Assembly (NCBI RefSeq): GCF_000203915.1 | Contig: NC_008391.1 | Location: forward strand, 496,001 to 560,000 | Reading direction: 5' to 3' | Source of the DNA: Burkholderia ambifaria AMMD | GTDB lineage: Bacteria > Pseudomonadota > Gammaproteobacteria > Burkholderiales > Burkholderiaceae | DNA length: 64,000 nucleotides | Shown here: one piece after another, positions 52,363 through 61,152 of the stretch | How positions within the stretch are numbered: position 1 is the stretch's first letter | Layout: every line of letters starts with the position of its first letter | Translations under genes and position numbers: made by a program | The notes under the pieces: model-generated | What the model was told of the DNA's origin: nothing | What the model saw: the letters and a program-made list of their open reading frames with translations, nothing else | Databases searched by the model: none

Positions 52363-53970
52363 CTAGCGCGATGCGTGACCCGCATCGAGCTGCGTCACCG
52401 TCAGCCCCGAGAACGTGGCGCTGCCATGCTCGGCGAACACTGCGACGCGGTCCGCCTCGCGGGGCGGAAAGATCAGGTCCGTGAGCGCCACGCGACCGCC
52501 GTTCGCGAACACTTCGACCGAACCGCGATCGACGACGATTTCAAGCTGCAATCGCCCGTTCTCGAGCGGCAGATCGACGATGTGCTCGCGGCTGAAGTTT
52601 CCAGTGAAATCCGTCGCGCCGGAACGGGAGCGGTCGAGCGTCAGCGTGCGCTTCGCGGTGTCGTACACGATCCGGGTGCCGATCGCGCCGTCCGCCGATC
52701 CGCGGACGATCAACCCGGCGCGGGCCGCGCGCCGCGGCTCGATCGTCACCGTGATGCGCTGCACGACGCCGCGCGTGGCGGCCGACAACGCGCGCGTGGC
52801 GGATTCGACGCTCAGATCGCCTTCATGCACGGCGGGCCGCCCGTCGGCCCACGCATCGAACGCGGCGGCCGGCGTCACGAAGAGCGTGGGTTCGCCGCCG
52901 ATCGTCTTCAGCGCGAACTCGCGCGGCAGCGTCATCGCGCCGCGCCAGGGTGCCGTGGGCGCTTTCGCCGCGTAGTCCCAGTTGCTCATCCACGCGATCG
53001 CGACCGGGCGTGCGCCCGGCGCACCCGAGAAGGTGCCGGCCGCATAGAAATCGGCGCCATGATCGACCCAGCGGAATTGCGCGGGGTCCGAGCCGGCCGG
53101 CGCGACGCGGTCGGGGACGAACGTGCGGCCGTCGAAATTGCCGACGAAATACATCGCACCCGAGCCGCCGGCGATCGACCACGGGTTGACGTTGACGATC
53201 ATCACCCACTTGATGTGGCGCGGATCGTCGTCGACGGGCAGCGGCACGAGGTCGGGCATTTCCCACAGCGCGCCGGCATGCGGCACGTCCGGCAGCGTGA
53301 AGTCGCTCAGGAACGACCAGTGGATCAGGTCGTCGGAACGGTAAAGCTTGACGACGTGTGCATCGGCGACGACCGTCGTCATCACCCAGTAGCGCCCGGG
53401 CGCGTACCACGACACCTTCGGGTCGCGGAACTGCTTCGATTCCGGATCGAGCGTGAGTACCGGATTGCGCGCATAGGGCTGCCACGTCGCGCCGTGGTCG
53501 AGGCTGTATGCGAGCGACTGCGCCTGCGTGCCGGGCGCGTGACCGGAGCCGGCCTTGTAGACGCTCGTATAGAGCGCGACGAGCGGCGTCTCGCCCGGCG
53601 CGCCGAGGCCGGACGTATTGTGCGTGTCGGCGACGATCGAGCCGGAGAAGATTTCCTCCGTGGCATTCGCGTGCAGCGCGACCGGCTGCTCGCGCCAGTG
53701 GACGAGGTCGGTGCTGGTCGCGTGGCCCCACGACATGTTGCCCCAGTCGTGGCCGAGCGGGTTGTACTGGTAGAACAGGTGATAGCGGCCGTTCTCGTAG
53801 ACGAGGCCGTTCGGATCGTTCATCCAGTTGCGTTGCGGCGTGTAATGGATGGCGGGTCGCCATTGCGGCGTCGCGCTCGCGGGCGGCGCGGCGCAGGTTG
53901 CGTGCATGCTGCCCGCACAGGCGAGCAGGCAGGCGAACCGGAAGGAAAAGCGGGAAAACGTCGATTTCAT
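52363..53970 (-). CDS. Secreted GH32 levanase / fructan beta-fructosidase
   Basis: 535 aa with a signal peptide (FACLLACAGSMHATCA). The five-bladed propeller carries the nucleophile Asp52 in NWMNDPNG, Asp183 in FRDPK, and acid/base Glu237 in WEMPDL. The C-terminal beta-sandwich covers about 385-535. It releases fructose from levan, inulin or sucrose in the periplasm or outside. It lies 156 bases downstream of the levansucrase gene on the same strand, so both are likely controlled by the LacI regulator. The ATG at 53970 has only a weak ribosome site. Confidence 0.92.
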   Translation of the reverse strand: MKSTFSRFSFRFACLLACAGSMHATCAAPPASATPQWRPAIHYTPQRNWMNDPNGLVYENGRYHLFYQYNPLGHDWGNMSWGHATSTDLVHWREQPVALHANATEEIFSGSIVADTHNTSGLGAPGETPLVALYTSVYKAGSGHAPGTQAQSLAYSLDHGATWQPYARNPVLTLDPESKQFRDPKVSWYAPGRYWVMTTVVADAHVVKLYRSDDLIHWSFLSDFTLPDVPHAGALWEMPDLVPLPVDDDPRHIKWVMIVNVNPWSIAGGSGAMYFVGNFDGRTFVPDRVAPAGSDPAQFRWVDHGADFYAAGTFSGAPGARPVAIAWMSNWDYAAKAPTAPWRGAMTLPREFALKTIGGEPTLFVTPAAAFDAWADGRPAVHEGDLSVESATRALSAATRGVVQRITVTIEPRRAARAGLIVRGSADGAIGTRIVYDTAKRTLTLDRSRSGATDFTGNFSREHIVDLPLENGRLQLEIVVDRGSVEVFANGGRVALTDLIFPPREADRVAVFAEHGSATFSGLTVTQLDAGHASR

Positions 53971-54126
53971 GCGGGGGCCCGTGCTCCGCTGTGCGAAGCG
54001 GGAAGGAAGGGCGCATGCCGCGTACGGCGGCGACATGCGCGATCTGCGAAACAAAAAAAGGGGCGGGCGCACACGCGGCACGCGCGATGCGCACCCGCCG
54101 AACTGGCGGCCAGGCGGCCGCGGCCG

Positions 54127-55707
54127 TTACGGCCGGGTGCCGGAGCCGCCGTCGTTGTGGCCGGCGCCCGTCGCGGGCAGGTTCGACGGAATTTCGCCGT
54201 ACCCGCCGAGGCCGCCGCGGCCGTAGCTGCGGTCGACTGCCGTCGACGTGCCGTTGATGTTGACCTTCACGGTCGGCGCGAGCGTGCCGCCGCGACGCGG
54301 ACCGATCGCATCGATGAACGACTCGACGAGCCCGCCCGGCATCACGTAGTGCGAATACGACTGGAACTCGCGCGGGTTCTGGTTCGGGTCCTGCGAGTAC
54401 GGCGCACCGGCCGGCGCGGAGAAGTCGGTCGGGTTGCCGAGCACGAGCCCGCTGCCGCCGTTCAGCGGCAGGTAGTCGCTGCGGATGCCGTTGCCGACGA
54501 AGCCATAGACGCCGTCAGGTCCGTCGACGCCAGCGGCCATCGTCGTGCGGTGGCTGATCGTGAACAGGTAGTACTTGCCGTCCTTCAGGTAGATCTGCGG
54601 ACGCTCGGTCTGGTCGTCGACGCAGTTCGCGGACAGGATCGGCGGCAGGAACTTCCATTCGGTGAGCTGCGGGTTCGTCGCGACCGCCAGGCCGACATTG
54701 GCCTTTTGATACACTGCGCCCGAGTTCATCACCGCGTTCAGGTCTTCCTTGTACGGATCGTTCGGCGCGTAGCCGAGGTCGGCCTCGGTGCAGGTCCGGG
54801 CGCCGCGCTGGCCGCCCGTATTGCCTTCGAACACCATGTAGGTCTTGCCCGGATGCGCGGGATCGGTGAACACGAACGGATCGCGGAACGAGAAGTAGGT
54901 GTTTTGCTGGCCCGTCTGGTAGTAGTTGCCGTCCGGCTGCAGCAGCGCCTTGTGATCGTCGAAGCCGGTGAACCACACGTGCTTGTCGTCGGCCTGGATA
55001 TGGCCGTCCGCGCGCGTGATGATCGCCTGCGGCGGCGTGATGTCCGCGCCGCCGGGCGCCGAGCGGTTGAACGACGTCGCGGTGTAGTACAGGCTGACGT
55101 TGTCGCCGTGCGTGAGGCGCGCCGAGCCCGACCATTCGGCGTTGTTGGTCATCGGCGACGTGCCGAACACCTTGGCGCTCGCGCCGTCCGGGAACAGATG
55201 GCCGCCCCAGGTCCAGCCGCCGTTCGCCGGCCGCTGCGACGCGGGAATGCCGGCCCGGCGATAGAAGAAGCCGATGCGCGCATGGACGTGACGATCATCG
55301 AACGTGTAGCCGGCGTGCGGATCCGCGGTCAGCGAGAAGATCACTTCCCAGCCCTTGTAGCTGAGCTGGTTCGCGCGCAGGTCGGCCAGCGGCCAGGTGT
55401 CCCACACCCACACGTTGGAGTTGATCAGCGGGAAGTCCTGCGGAATGTCCGGCATCGACAGCGCTTGCGGCAGCGAATTCTTGTCGGCGCCGGCCGTATG
55501 CGACTGCGCGACGATCTGGCGGATGTCCGCACGGGTCCAGCGCATCGTGAAGTTGCCCTCGGGGTCGTAGGCCTGCTGCGTGTGCGGCGTCGGCGCGGGC
55601 GCCCCGGCGGTTTGCGCATGCGCGGCGGACGCGAAAGCGGCCAGTGCGGCGCCGGTGAACAGCAAACGTTTGGCCGCAGTCGCGCGGCAAAAAGGAAAAT
55701 AAGTCAT
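54127..55707 (-). CDS. sacB: GH68 levansucrase
   Basis: 526 aa. It transfers fructose from sucrose to grow levan and releases glucose. Catalytic residues visible are Asp103 in WVWDTWP (nucleophile), Asp276 in FRDPF (stabiliser) and Glu368 in TERPQIY (acid/base). An apparent signal peptide ends at HAQ near residue 32; many Gram-negative levansucrases lack one, so cleavage is worth checking. The C-terminal tail is Gly-rich (YGRGGLGGYGE). It is divergent from lacI-type regulator gene; the paired operators at 55761-55800 lie 54 bases upstream. Confidence 0.94.
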   Translation of the reverse strand: MTYFPFCRATAAKRLLFTGAALAAFASAAHAQTAGAPAPTPHTQQAYDPEGNFTMRWTRADIRQIVAQSHTAGADKNSLPQALSMPDIPQDFPLINSNVWVWDTWPLADLRANQLSYKGWEVIFSLTADPHAGYTFDDRHVHARIGFFYRRAGIPASQRPANGGWTWGGHLFPDGASAKVFGTSPMTNNAEWSGSARLTHGDNVSLYYTATSFNRSAPGGADITPPQAIITRADGHIQADDKHVWFTGFDDHKALLQPDGNYYQTGQQNTYFSFRDPFVFTDPAHPGKTYMVFEGNTGGQRGARTCTEADLGYAPNDPYKEDLNAVMNSGAVYQKANVGLAVATNPQLTEWKFLPPILSANCVDDQTERPQIYLKDGKYYLFTISHRTTMAAGVDGPDGVYGFVGNGIRSDYLPLNGGSGLVLGNPTDFSAPAGAPYSQDPNQNPREFQSYSHYVMPGGLVESFIDAIGPRRGGTLAPTVKVNINGTSTAVDRSYGRGGLGGYGEIPSNLPATGAGHNDGGSGTRP

Positions 55708-55760
55708 GTCGGCTTTGTTTCCGTTGACGGTGAAAGGGAACGGCTGAAGGTGGCATCGAT

Positions 55761-55777
55761 GTCCAAACCGGTTCGGA
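55761..55777. promoter_or_regulatory. LacI-type operator 1
   Basis: GTCCAAACCGGTTCGGA has the symmetrical core CAAACCGGTTCG with the central CG typical of LacI-family sites. It lies between the levansucrase and LacI genes, 22 bp (two helical turns) from a second site at 55784-55800. Confidence 0.7.
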
Positions 55778-55783
55778 TGCTAT

Positions 55784-55800
55784 TTCAAACCGGTTTGGAC
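55784..55800. promoter_or_regulatory. LacI-type operator 2
   Basis: TTCAAACCGGTTTGGAC has the perfect core CAAACCGGTTTG. The two operators are also arranged as an outer inverted repeat, GTCCAAACCGGTT against its complement. The pair could bind a LacI tetramer or two dimers and shut off both divergent promoters. Confidence 0.7.
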
Positions 55801-55897
55801 GTCAAAAGATAAATATTTGACGGTAATAACTACCAATCGGCAATAATTGCCGCGCAAGCGGGTTTTGCCGACTGGCATGCACAACGCGAGGAGCGAC

Positions 55898-56911
55898 GTG
55901 AAGGTGAATCTGAAGGCGTTGTCGGACGCGCTCGGGCTGTCGCGCACGACGGTCAGTCGCGCGCTGAACGGCTATGACGACGTGAGCGAGGCGACCCGCG
56001 AGCGCGTGATGAAGGCCGCGCGGGAGCTCGGTTACGTCGCGGATCCGACCGCGCGCCGGCTGGCGACCGGGCGCTCCGACGCGATCGGCATCGTCTATCC
56101 GTTTGGCGCGGGCGATCTCGGCGATCCGCGTTTCGGCGAAGTCGTCGCGGGCATCACCGAGCGGCTGGCGGAGCGCAATCTCGACTTCATCATCGCGTCC
56201 GCGCGGCCGAACGCCGAGCTGGACACTTACCGACGGCTCGTGGACGGCAAACTCGTCGACGGGTTGATCGTCGCGCGCACGCTGGTCGACGATCCGCGCC
56301 TCGCGTATCTGAGGTCGAATGCGTTTCCGTACGTCGCGTATGGCCGCACGCAGGCCGTCGAGCCCTACGCGTGGTTCGATTTCGACAACGAAGCGGGCGC
56401 ACGGGACGCGGTGCGACGCCTGATCGGCTTCGGCCATCGCCGCATCGCGATGATCAGTGCGCCGCTCTCGCTCAATTTCGCGATGCAGCGGCGTGCCGGC
56501 TATCTCGCGGCGCTGCGCGAGGCCGGCATCGAGCCTGATCCGGCGCTGCTCGTCGAGTGTGCGTTTACGCGCGACGGCGGGCAGCAGGGCGTGCAGACGT
56601 TGCTCGAGCGGGCCGAACCGCCGACGGCGCTGCTCGTCGACAACAATATCGCGGGCGGCGGTGCGTTCCGCGCGCTGGTCGACAGCGGCGTGCGCCTGGG
56701 GCGGGACATGTCGTTGATCGTCTATGACGGCGTGCCGCCGGATGTCGCCCATCCGTATCGGGTGACTGCGGTCTTGCAGCCGACCGGACAGGCGTCCGGA
56801 CGTGCGCTGGCGGATCTGATGCTGGGATTGCTCGTGGACGGCGTGCGCGGCCAGCGGCTCGAGATGCCGGTGATCGAGGCTGGTGATACGGACGGGCCGC
56901 TGCGCGGCTAG
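55898..56911 (+). CDS. LacI-family repressor of the levansucrase/levanase genes
   Basis: 337 aa. The HTH reads VNLKALSDALGLSRTTVSRALNGYDDVSEATRERVMKAARELGYVADPTARRLATGRS, including the hinge helix. A periplasmic-binding-protein-like sugar domain follows (IGIVYPFGAGDLGDPRFGEVVAGITE and LRSNAFPYVAYGRT). GTG at 55898 is chosen because GAGGAG lies 5 bases upstream; an ATG at 55877 is in frame. It is divergent from the levansucrase gene. The ligand is probably a fructoside or sucrose, inferred from context. Confidence 0.9.
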   Translation: MKVNLKALSDALGLSRTTVSRALNGYDDVSEATRERVMKAARELGYVADPTARRLATGRSDAIGIVYPFGAGDLGDPRFGEVVAGITERLAERNLDFIIASARPNAELDTYRRLVDGKLVDGLIVARTLVDDPRLAYLRSNAFPYVAYGRTQAVEPYAWFDFDNEAGARDAVRRLIGFGHRRIAMISAPLSLNFAMQRRAGYLAALREAGIEPDPALLVECAFTRDGGQQGVQTLLERAEPPTALLVDNNIAGGGAFRALVDSGVRLGRDMSLIVYDGVPPDVAHPYRVTAVLQPTGQASGRALADLMLGLLVDGVRGQRLEMPVIEAGDTDGPLRG

Positions 56912-57010
56912 TCGAAGCCGCGGCGACCGGGGCGCGATCGGCAACGAACGTTGCGCGGCGCGCTCCCGCCGCAAAAGCCATGTCACCGACAGGGCCGAAC
57001 ACGATGTTAC

Positions 57011-57025
57011 TAGACGACCGGTCTA
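57011..57025. promoter_or_regulatory. Operator-like site A (TetR/NemR-like)
   Basis: TAGACGACCGGTCTA is an inverted repeat with 5-bp arms TAGAC/GTCTA. The same site with one base change recurs 146 bp downstream. TAGACC/GGTCTA-type palindromes are known for NemR-like TetR repressors that control old yellow enzymes and glyoxalase-type genes; such genes follow here. Confidence 0.5.
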
Positions 57026-57156
57026 ATCCGAGGCTATGATCCGGTCTCAAATGAATGCGACGCCATACCTGCCGCACTCAGCCGGACGCGAAAATGCCAT
57101 ATCGCACGGCGATGCTGGTCGTGCAGGAGATGCCGTCGTTTTTTTCGGGGCTCGTC

Positions 57157-57171
57157 TAGACGACTGGTCTA
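57157..57171. promoter_or_regulatory. Operator-like site B (TetR/NemR-like)
   Basis: TAGACGACTGGTCTA, differing from site A by one base and like it followed by AT. It lies 157 bases upstream of the DJ-1/PfpI gene, in the likely promoter region. No tetR gene is adjacent within the window. Confidence 0.55.
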
Positions 57172-57328
57172 ATAGCCTAGGGCAACATTTTCGGTAGATG
57201 GCCGGCACGTTGACGCGCGCCAGCTGACTAACCGGCAGGCGCGCCGTCGTCGCCGGCACGCGGCGTGCGTCACGCTGGCCGCGGCCCTGACGCGGCGCCG
57301 TTTCCCCATTTCGAAGGAGTGTCCGATC

Positions 57329-58015
57329 ATGAAGATTCTGGTTGTCCTGACCTCGCACGACACGCTCGGCGACACCGGCAAGAAAACCGGCTTCTGGCTC
57401 GAGGAACTGGCCGCACCGTACTACGCGTTCAAGGATGCGGGCGTCGAGCTGACGCTCGCGTCGCCGAAGGGCGGCCAGCCGCCGCTCGACCCGAAAAGCA
57501 GCGATCCGACCGCGCAAACCGACGCGACGCGCCGTTTCGACGCGGATCCGGCGGCCAAGGCCGAGCTCGCCGCCACCCGCAAGCTGGCCGACGTGTCGGT
57601 CGACGATTACGACGCGGTGTTCTATCCGGGCGGGCATGGCCCGCTATGGGATCTCGCCGAGGATCTGCATTCGATCGGCCTGATCGAGCGCGCGCTGTCG
57701 GCCGGCAAGCCGGTCGCGGCCGTGTGCCATGCGCCGGGCGTGCTGCGCCACGTGAAGGACCCGAAAACCGGCGAGTCGGTCGTGCGCGGCAAGCGCGTGA
57801 CGGGCTTTACCAACAGCGAGGAAGCGGCCGTCGAGCTGACGGAAGTGGTGCCGTTCCTCGTGGAGGACATGCTGACGACCAACGGCGCGCAGTTCGAGCG
57901 CAGCGCCGACTGGGCGCCGCATGTCGTCACCGACGGGCTGCTGATCACCGGGCAGAACCCCGCATCGTCGGAACCCGCTGCCGAGGCGCTGCTCGCGAAG
58001 CTCGGCCGCCAGTAA
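57329..58015 (+). CDS. DJ-1/PfpI-superfamily protein (type 1 glutamine amidotransferase domain)
   Basis: 228 aa. The nucleophile elbow is AVCHAPG with Cys133 followed by His134, and an acidic residue near the N-terminus (Glu, in FWLEELAAPYYAF at about residue 25) completes the HchA/DJ-1-type site. Close relatives include glyoxalase III and protein deglycases. FYPGGHGPLWDL is typical of the HchA-like group. It is followed by an old yellow enzyme gene 142 bases downstream, so both may serve detoxification of reactive carbonyl compounds. Confidence 0.88.
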   Translation: MKILVVLTSHDTLGDTGKKTGFWLEELAAPYYAFKDAGVELTLASPKGGQPPLDPKSSDPTAQTDATRRFDADPAAKAELAATRKLADVSVDDYDAVFYPGGHGPLWDLAEDLHSIGLIERALSAGKPVAAVCHAPGVLRHVKDPKTGESVVRGKRVTGFTNSEEAAVELTEVVPFLVEDMLTTNGAQFERSADWAPHVVTDGLLITGQNPASSEPAAEALLAKLGRQ

Positions 58016-58157
58016 ACCGGCCGGCGCCGGCATGACCGGCGCCACGCTGCTTCCGTCGTCGGGCGCGCCGCGCCCCGCGACGGACCCAATCGCACCGTCG
58101 TGCATACCGCACGGCGGGTCATCCAGTTGTTTCGCAGAACCAAGCAAAGGAGTGTCG

Positions 58158-59267
58158 ATGTCTGCCCTGTTCGAACCGTTCAAACTCAAGGATGTCACGC
58201 TGCGCAACCGCATCGCGGTGCCGCCGATGTGCCAGTACGTCGCCGAAGACGGCGTCGTCAACGACTGGCATCACGTGCATCTGGCCAGCATCGCGCGCGG
58301 CGGCGCGGGCCTCGTGATCGCCGAGGCGACGGCCGTGTCGCCGGAAGGCCGCATCACGCCGGGATGCGCCGGACTGTGGACCGATGCGCAGGCCGAGGCG
58401 TTCGCGCCGTCGGTCGCGGCGATCAAGGCGGCCGGTGCGGTGCCGGGCATCCAGATCGCGCATGCGGGCCGCAAGGCGAGCGCGAACCGTCCGTGGGAAG
58501 GCGACGACCATATCGCCGAAGGCGATCCGCGCGGCTGGCAGACCATCGCACCGTCGGCCGTGCCGTTCGGCGCGCACCTGCCGAAGGTGCCGCGCGCGAT
58601 GACGCATGACGACATCGCGCGTGTGCAGGCCGACTTCGTCGCGTCGGCGAAGCGCGCCCGCGACCTCGGCTTCGAATGGCTCGAACTGCACTTCGCGCAC
58701 GGCTATCTCGGCCAGAGCTTCTTCTCGGTGCATGCGAACCAGCGTGACGACGAGTACGGCGGTTCCGCCGAAAACCGCGGCCGCTTCATCGTCGACACGC
58801 TGAAGGCCGTCCGCCAGGTCTGGCCGGAGCACCTGCCGCTGACCGCGCGTCTCGGCGTGATCGAATACGACGGCCGCGACGAAGAGACGCTCGCCGAATC
58901 GATCGCGCTCACGCAGCGGATGAAGCAGGAAGGGCTCGACATGCTGAGCGTGTCGGTCGGCTTCTCGACGCCCGACGCGCAGATTCCGTGGGGCCCGGCG
59001 TTCCTCGCACCGATCGCGGAACGCGTGCGCCGCGAGGCCGGCCTGCCGGTGTCGTCCGCATGGGGCATCGACACGCCGCAACTCGCCAATCGCGTCGTCG
59101 CCGAGCAGCAGCTCGACCTCGTGATGGTCGGCCGCGCGCATCTTGCCGATCCGCACTGGCCGTACTACGCGGCCAAGCAGCTCGGTGTCGAGCGTCCGTC
59201 GTGGACGCTGCCCGCGCCGTACGCGCACTGGCTCGAGCGCTACCGCGTCGCCGACAAGGTGGCCTGA
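58158..59267 (+). CDS. Old yellow enzyme (NADPH-dependent flavin oxidoreductase, YqjM/XenA-like)
   Basis: 369 aa, FMN-binding TIM barrel. Cys25 in VPPMCQY is the redox-tuning cysteine of the thermophilic-like/XenA class. His-based substrate binding is in QIAHAGRKAS, and the FMN region includes ELHFAHGYLGQSF and VMVGRAHLADPHWPYYAAKQL. It reduces activated alkenes, maleimides or nitro compounds. AAAGGAGTGTCG precedes the ATG. A strong terminator follows at 59363. Confidence 0.93.
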   Translation: MSALFEPFKLKDVTLRNRIAVPPMCQYVAEDGVVNDWHHVHLASIARGGAGLVIAEATAVSPEGRITPGCAGLWTDAQAEAFAPSVAAIKAAGAVPGIQIAHAGRKASANRPWEGDDHIAEGDPRGWQTIAPSAVPFGAHLPKVPRAMTHDDIARVQADFVASAKRARDLGFEWLELHFAHGYLGQSFFSVHANQRDDEYGGSAENRGRFIVDTLKAVRQVWPEHLPLTARLGVIEYDGRDEETLAESIALTQRMKQEGLDMLSVSVGFSTPDAQIPWGPAFLAPIAERVRREAGLPVSSAWGIDTPQLANRVVAEQQLDLVMVGRAHLADPHWPYYAAKQLGVERPSWTLPAPYAHWLERYRVADKVA

Positions 59268-59362
59268 GCACGCGTTGCGGCGTGGGGCGGCGCCGCGCTG
59301 GCGGCACGCATTTGACGATGCATGACATCGCGACCGCATGCCGTTGCGGTGCCGATGGATAG

Positions 59363-59410
59363 AATGGCGGTTCGTACAGGCTTCCGGCCTGCGCGAACCG
59401 CCATTTTTTT
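59363..59410 (+). terminator. Rho-independent terminator of the old yellow enzyme gene
   Basis: A 12-bp perfect outer stem (AATGGCGGTTCG and its complement), then a 2x2 internal loop and an inner 5-bp stem CAGGC/GCCTG with loop TTCCG. Seven T residues end it on the plus strand. It lies only 18 bases before the next gene's ATG, so the next gene must be expressed from within or despite it. Confidence 0.88.
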
Positions 59411-59428
59411 CATTTCGACAGAGGTGCC

Positions 59429-60499
59429 ATGCGCGTACATGTGTCGCCGTCCCAGGATTCCGCCGCGCGGCCGCGCGCTCAGCAGATCGCCCGCGCCGTG
59501 CTGTATGCGGCGCTGCTGCTGCTCGCGCTGTGGGTGATCCGCGACTTCCTTCCCGCCATCGCGTGGGCATGCGTGATCGCGATCGCGTTGTGGCCGTTGC
59601 TGAAACGCCTCGAATCCGAACGCTGGTTTCGCAACCGGCCGACCTTGATCGCGACCGTGATCACCGTGGGCGTGTCGCTGCTGGTGATCCTGCCGGTCGC
59701 GCTCGCGCTCGGGCAGGCGATCGCGCAGGAGCACGACCTGCGCATGTGGCTGCAGTCGGTCCAGGACAACGGCATTCCGCTGCCCGATGTGATCGCCCGG
59801 CTGCCGTACGGGGCCGCGCAGGTTACCGAGTGGTGGCAGGCCAATCTCGGTCATCCGCTGCATGCGGGCGCCGCGATGCACGGCGCGAGCGGCGAGAAAT
59901 TCATCGCGTTCGGGCGGCAGTTCGGCACCAAGCTCGCGCATGCGCTGTTCGAGTTCGGCTTCATGCTGGTCACGCTGTTTGTGATCCTGAGGGCCGGCCA
60001 CAAGTTGTCGGGCGCGTTGCTGCACGGCGCGCGGCGCGCGTTCGGCCCCGGCGGCGGCGAGCTGATCGAACGGATGGTCGCGGCCGTGTACGGGACGGTG
60101 ACGGGGCTCGTCGTCGTCGGGCTCGGCGAGGGCGCGATTCTTGGCGTCGCCTATGCGCTGGCGGGCGTGCCGCACGCGGCGCTGCTCGGTCTGGTCACGG
60201 CCGTCGCCGCGATGCTGCCGTTCTGCGCGCCGATCGTGTTCTGCGGCGCGGCGCTCTGGCTGTTCGTGCAGGGGGCGACCGTGTGGGCCGTCGTGGTGCT
60301 GGTGGTCGGCTTCGTGGTCGTGTTCGTCGCCGAGCATTTCGTGCGGCCGGTGCTGATCGGCAGCTCGACCCGCTTGCCGTTCCTGCTCGTGCTGTTCGGC
60401 ATCCTCGGCGGCGCGGAGACGTTCGGGCTGATCGGGCTGTTCGTCGGCCCGGCGCTGATGACGGTGCTCACGATGCTGTGGGCCGAATGGGTCGCCTGA
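59429..60499 (+). CDS. AI-2E family membrane protein (PerM/YdiK-like)
   Basis: 356 aa with about eight membrane segments. A long middle domain is at 90-195, and the C-terminal signature segments LPFCAPIVFCGAALWLFVQGATVWAVVVLVVGFVVVFVAEHFVRPVLIGSSTRLPFLLVLFGILGGAETFGLIGLFVGPALM are typical. The family includes putative AI-2 exporters and Na+/H+ antiporters; the substrate is not known here. GAGGTGCC is a ribosome site just before the ATG. The gene begins right after a terminator, so its promoter is probably inside the hairpin region. Confidence 0.9.
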   Translation: MRVHVSPSQDSAARPRAQQIARAVLYAALLLLALWVIRDFLPAIAWACVIAIALWPLLKRLESERWFRNRPTLIATVITVGVSLLVILPVALALGQAIAQEHDLRMWLQSVQDNGIPLPDVIARLPYGAAQVTEWWQANLGHPLHAGAAMHGASGEKFIAFGRQFGTKLAHALFEFGFMLVTLFVILRAGHKLSGALLHGARRAFGPGGGELIERMVAAVYGTVTGLVVVGLGEGAILGVAYALAGVPHAALLGLVTAVAAMLPFCAPIVFCGAALWLFVQGATVWAVVVLVVGFVVVFVAEHFVRPVLIGSSTRLPFLLVLFGILGGAETFGLIGLFVGPALMTVLTMLWAEWVA

Positions 60500-60722
60500 C
60501 GATGACGGCCGTTGCATCGATTCGGACCAGCGGCGCAACGGCATCGACGCGCGTGCGAGGCGGCGCGGTGCCGCAACGGTTCGCAACGATCGGGCGCGGG
60601 CCGGACGGCGTCGGGCGGGGCGTCGGACACAGGTCTCTACATTTCTTTTCGATCCGGACCCAAAGGTCGAGTAGCATGGGGCTTTCGATCACGCCGGCAT
60701 GGCGCAGCAGATTTCTCCCAGC

Positions 60723-61097
60723 ATGCGATTGATTCCGATGTACCGTCCCGCCGCGACGCTGTCGCTGGCCGCCAGTTGCCTGATGCTGCACGGCTGCGCG
60801 TGGTTCGACTCGTGGCTGCCGTTCTCGTATTCGCGCACGCCGCTGGCGAGGGCAGCGTCGCGGCACGGCGCGATGCGCGCCGACGTCGTCCGCGCGGGCG
60901 GCAACCCGCGCAGCGTGTGGATGGTCCGCAACGGCAGCGGCGTCTGCTACAACTACTTCATCGAGCACGGCAACGATCACCGGCCTTACTTCGTCGTGTT
61001 CGACAAGGCCGGTGCCGTCACGCAATACGGCTTCGATACCTGCATGGACGCCGATCGCAAGGGCACGCTTCAGTCGGGCAAGACCGTTTCCCGATAG
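60723..61097 (+). CDS. Small predicted lipoprotein (124 aa)
   Basis: A lipoprotein signal peptide with lipobox ending at Cys25 (SCLMLHGC). The mature part resembles small outer-membrane-lipoprotein (SmpA/OmlA-like) sequence in layout: MRADVVRAGGNPRSVWMVRNGSGVCYNYFIEHGNDHRPYFVVFDKAGAVTQYGFDTC. That match is not certain, but the family motif for a transcript-coupled pair is absent. Three more cysteines could form disulfides. The start is uncertain: ATG at 60699 or 60723. Confidence 0.75.
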   Translation: MRLIPMYRPAATLSLAASCLMLHGCAWFDSWLPFSYSRTPLARAASRHGAMRADVVRAGGNPRSVWMVRNGSGVCYNYFIEHGNDHRPYFVVFDKAGAVTQYGFDTCMDADRKGTLQSGKTVSR

Positions 61098-61152
61098 CGC
61101 GGCGGGGCGCTTGGCGTGCCCGCTGTGCACGTTCTCCGGGCTAGCGGGGCCA

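Larger units (their letters stand above)
56912..57328. other. Intergenic region with two operator-like repeats
   Basis: 417 bases without a convincing gene. A short frame at 57050-57196 (48 codons from ATG) has no ribosome site or family likeness. The region holds two copies of the motif TAGACGAYYGGTCTAAT at 57011 and 57157, and a GGAGTGTCC ribosome site for the gene at 57329. Confidence 0.5.

Noticed and set aside
52375..55812. An uninterrupted plus-strand frame of 1145 codons
   Set aside because: It is antisense to the levanase and levansucrase genes, has an Arg/Ala/Val-rich composition with no domain, and arises from the high-GC third positions.
55847..55897. A longer LacI protein starting at the TTG at 55847 or the ATG at 55877
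   Set aside because: The GTG at 55898 has a good ribosome site and gives the usual LacI start just before the HTH.
57050..57196. A 48-codon frame between the two repeated operator-like sites
   Set aside because: It has no ribosome site or recognisable similarity and overlaps site B; probably chance.
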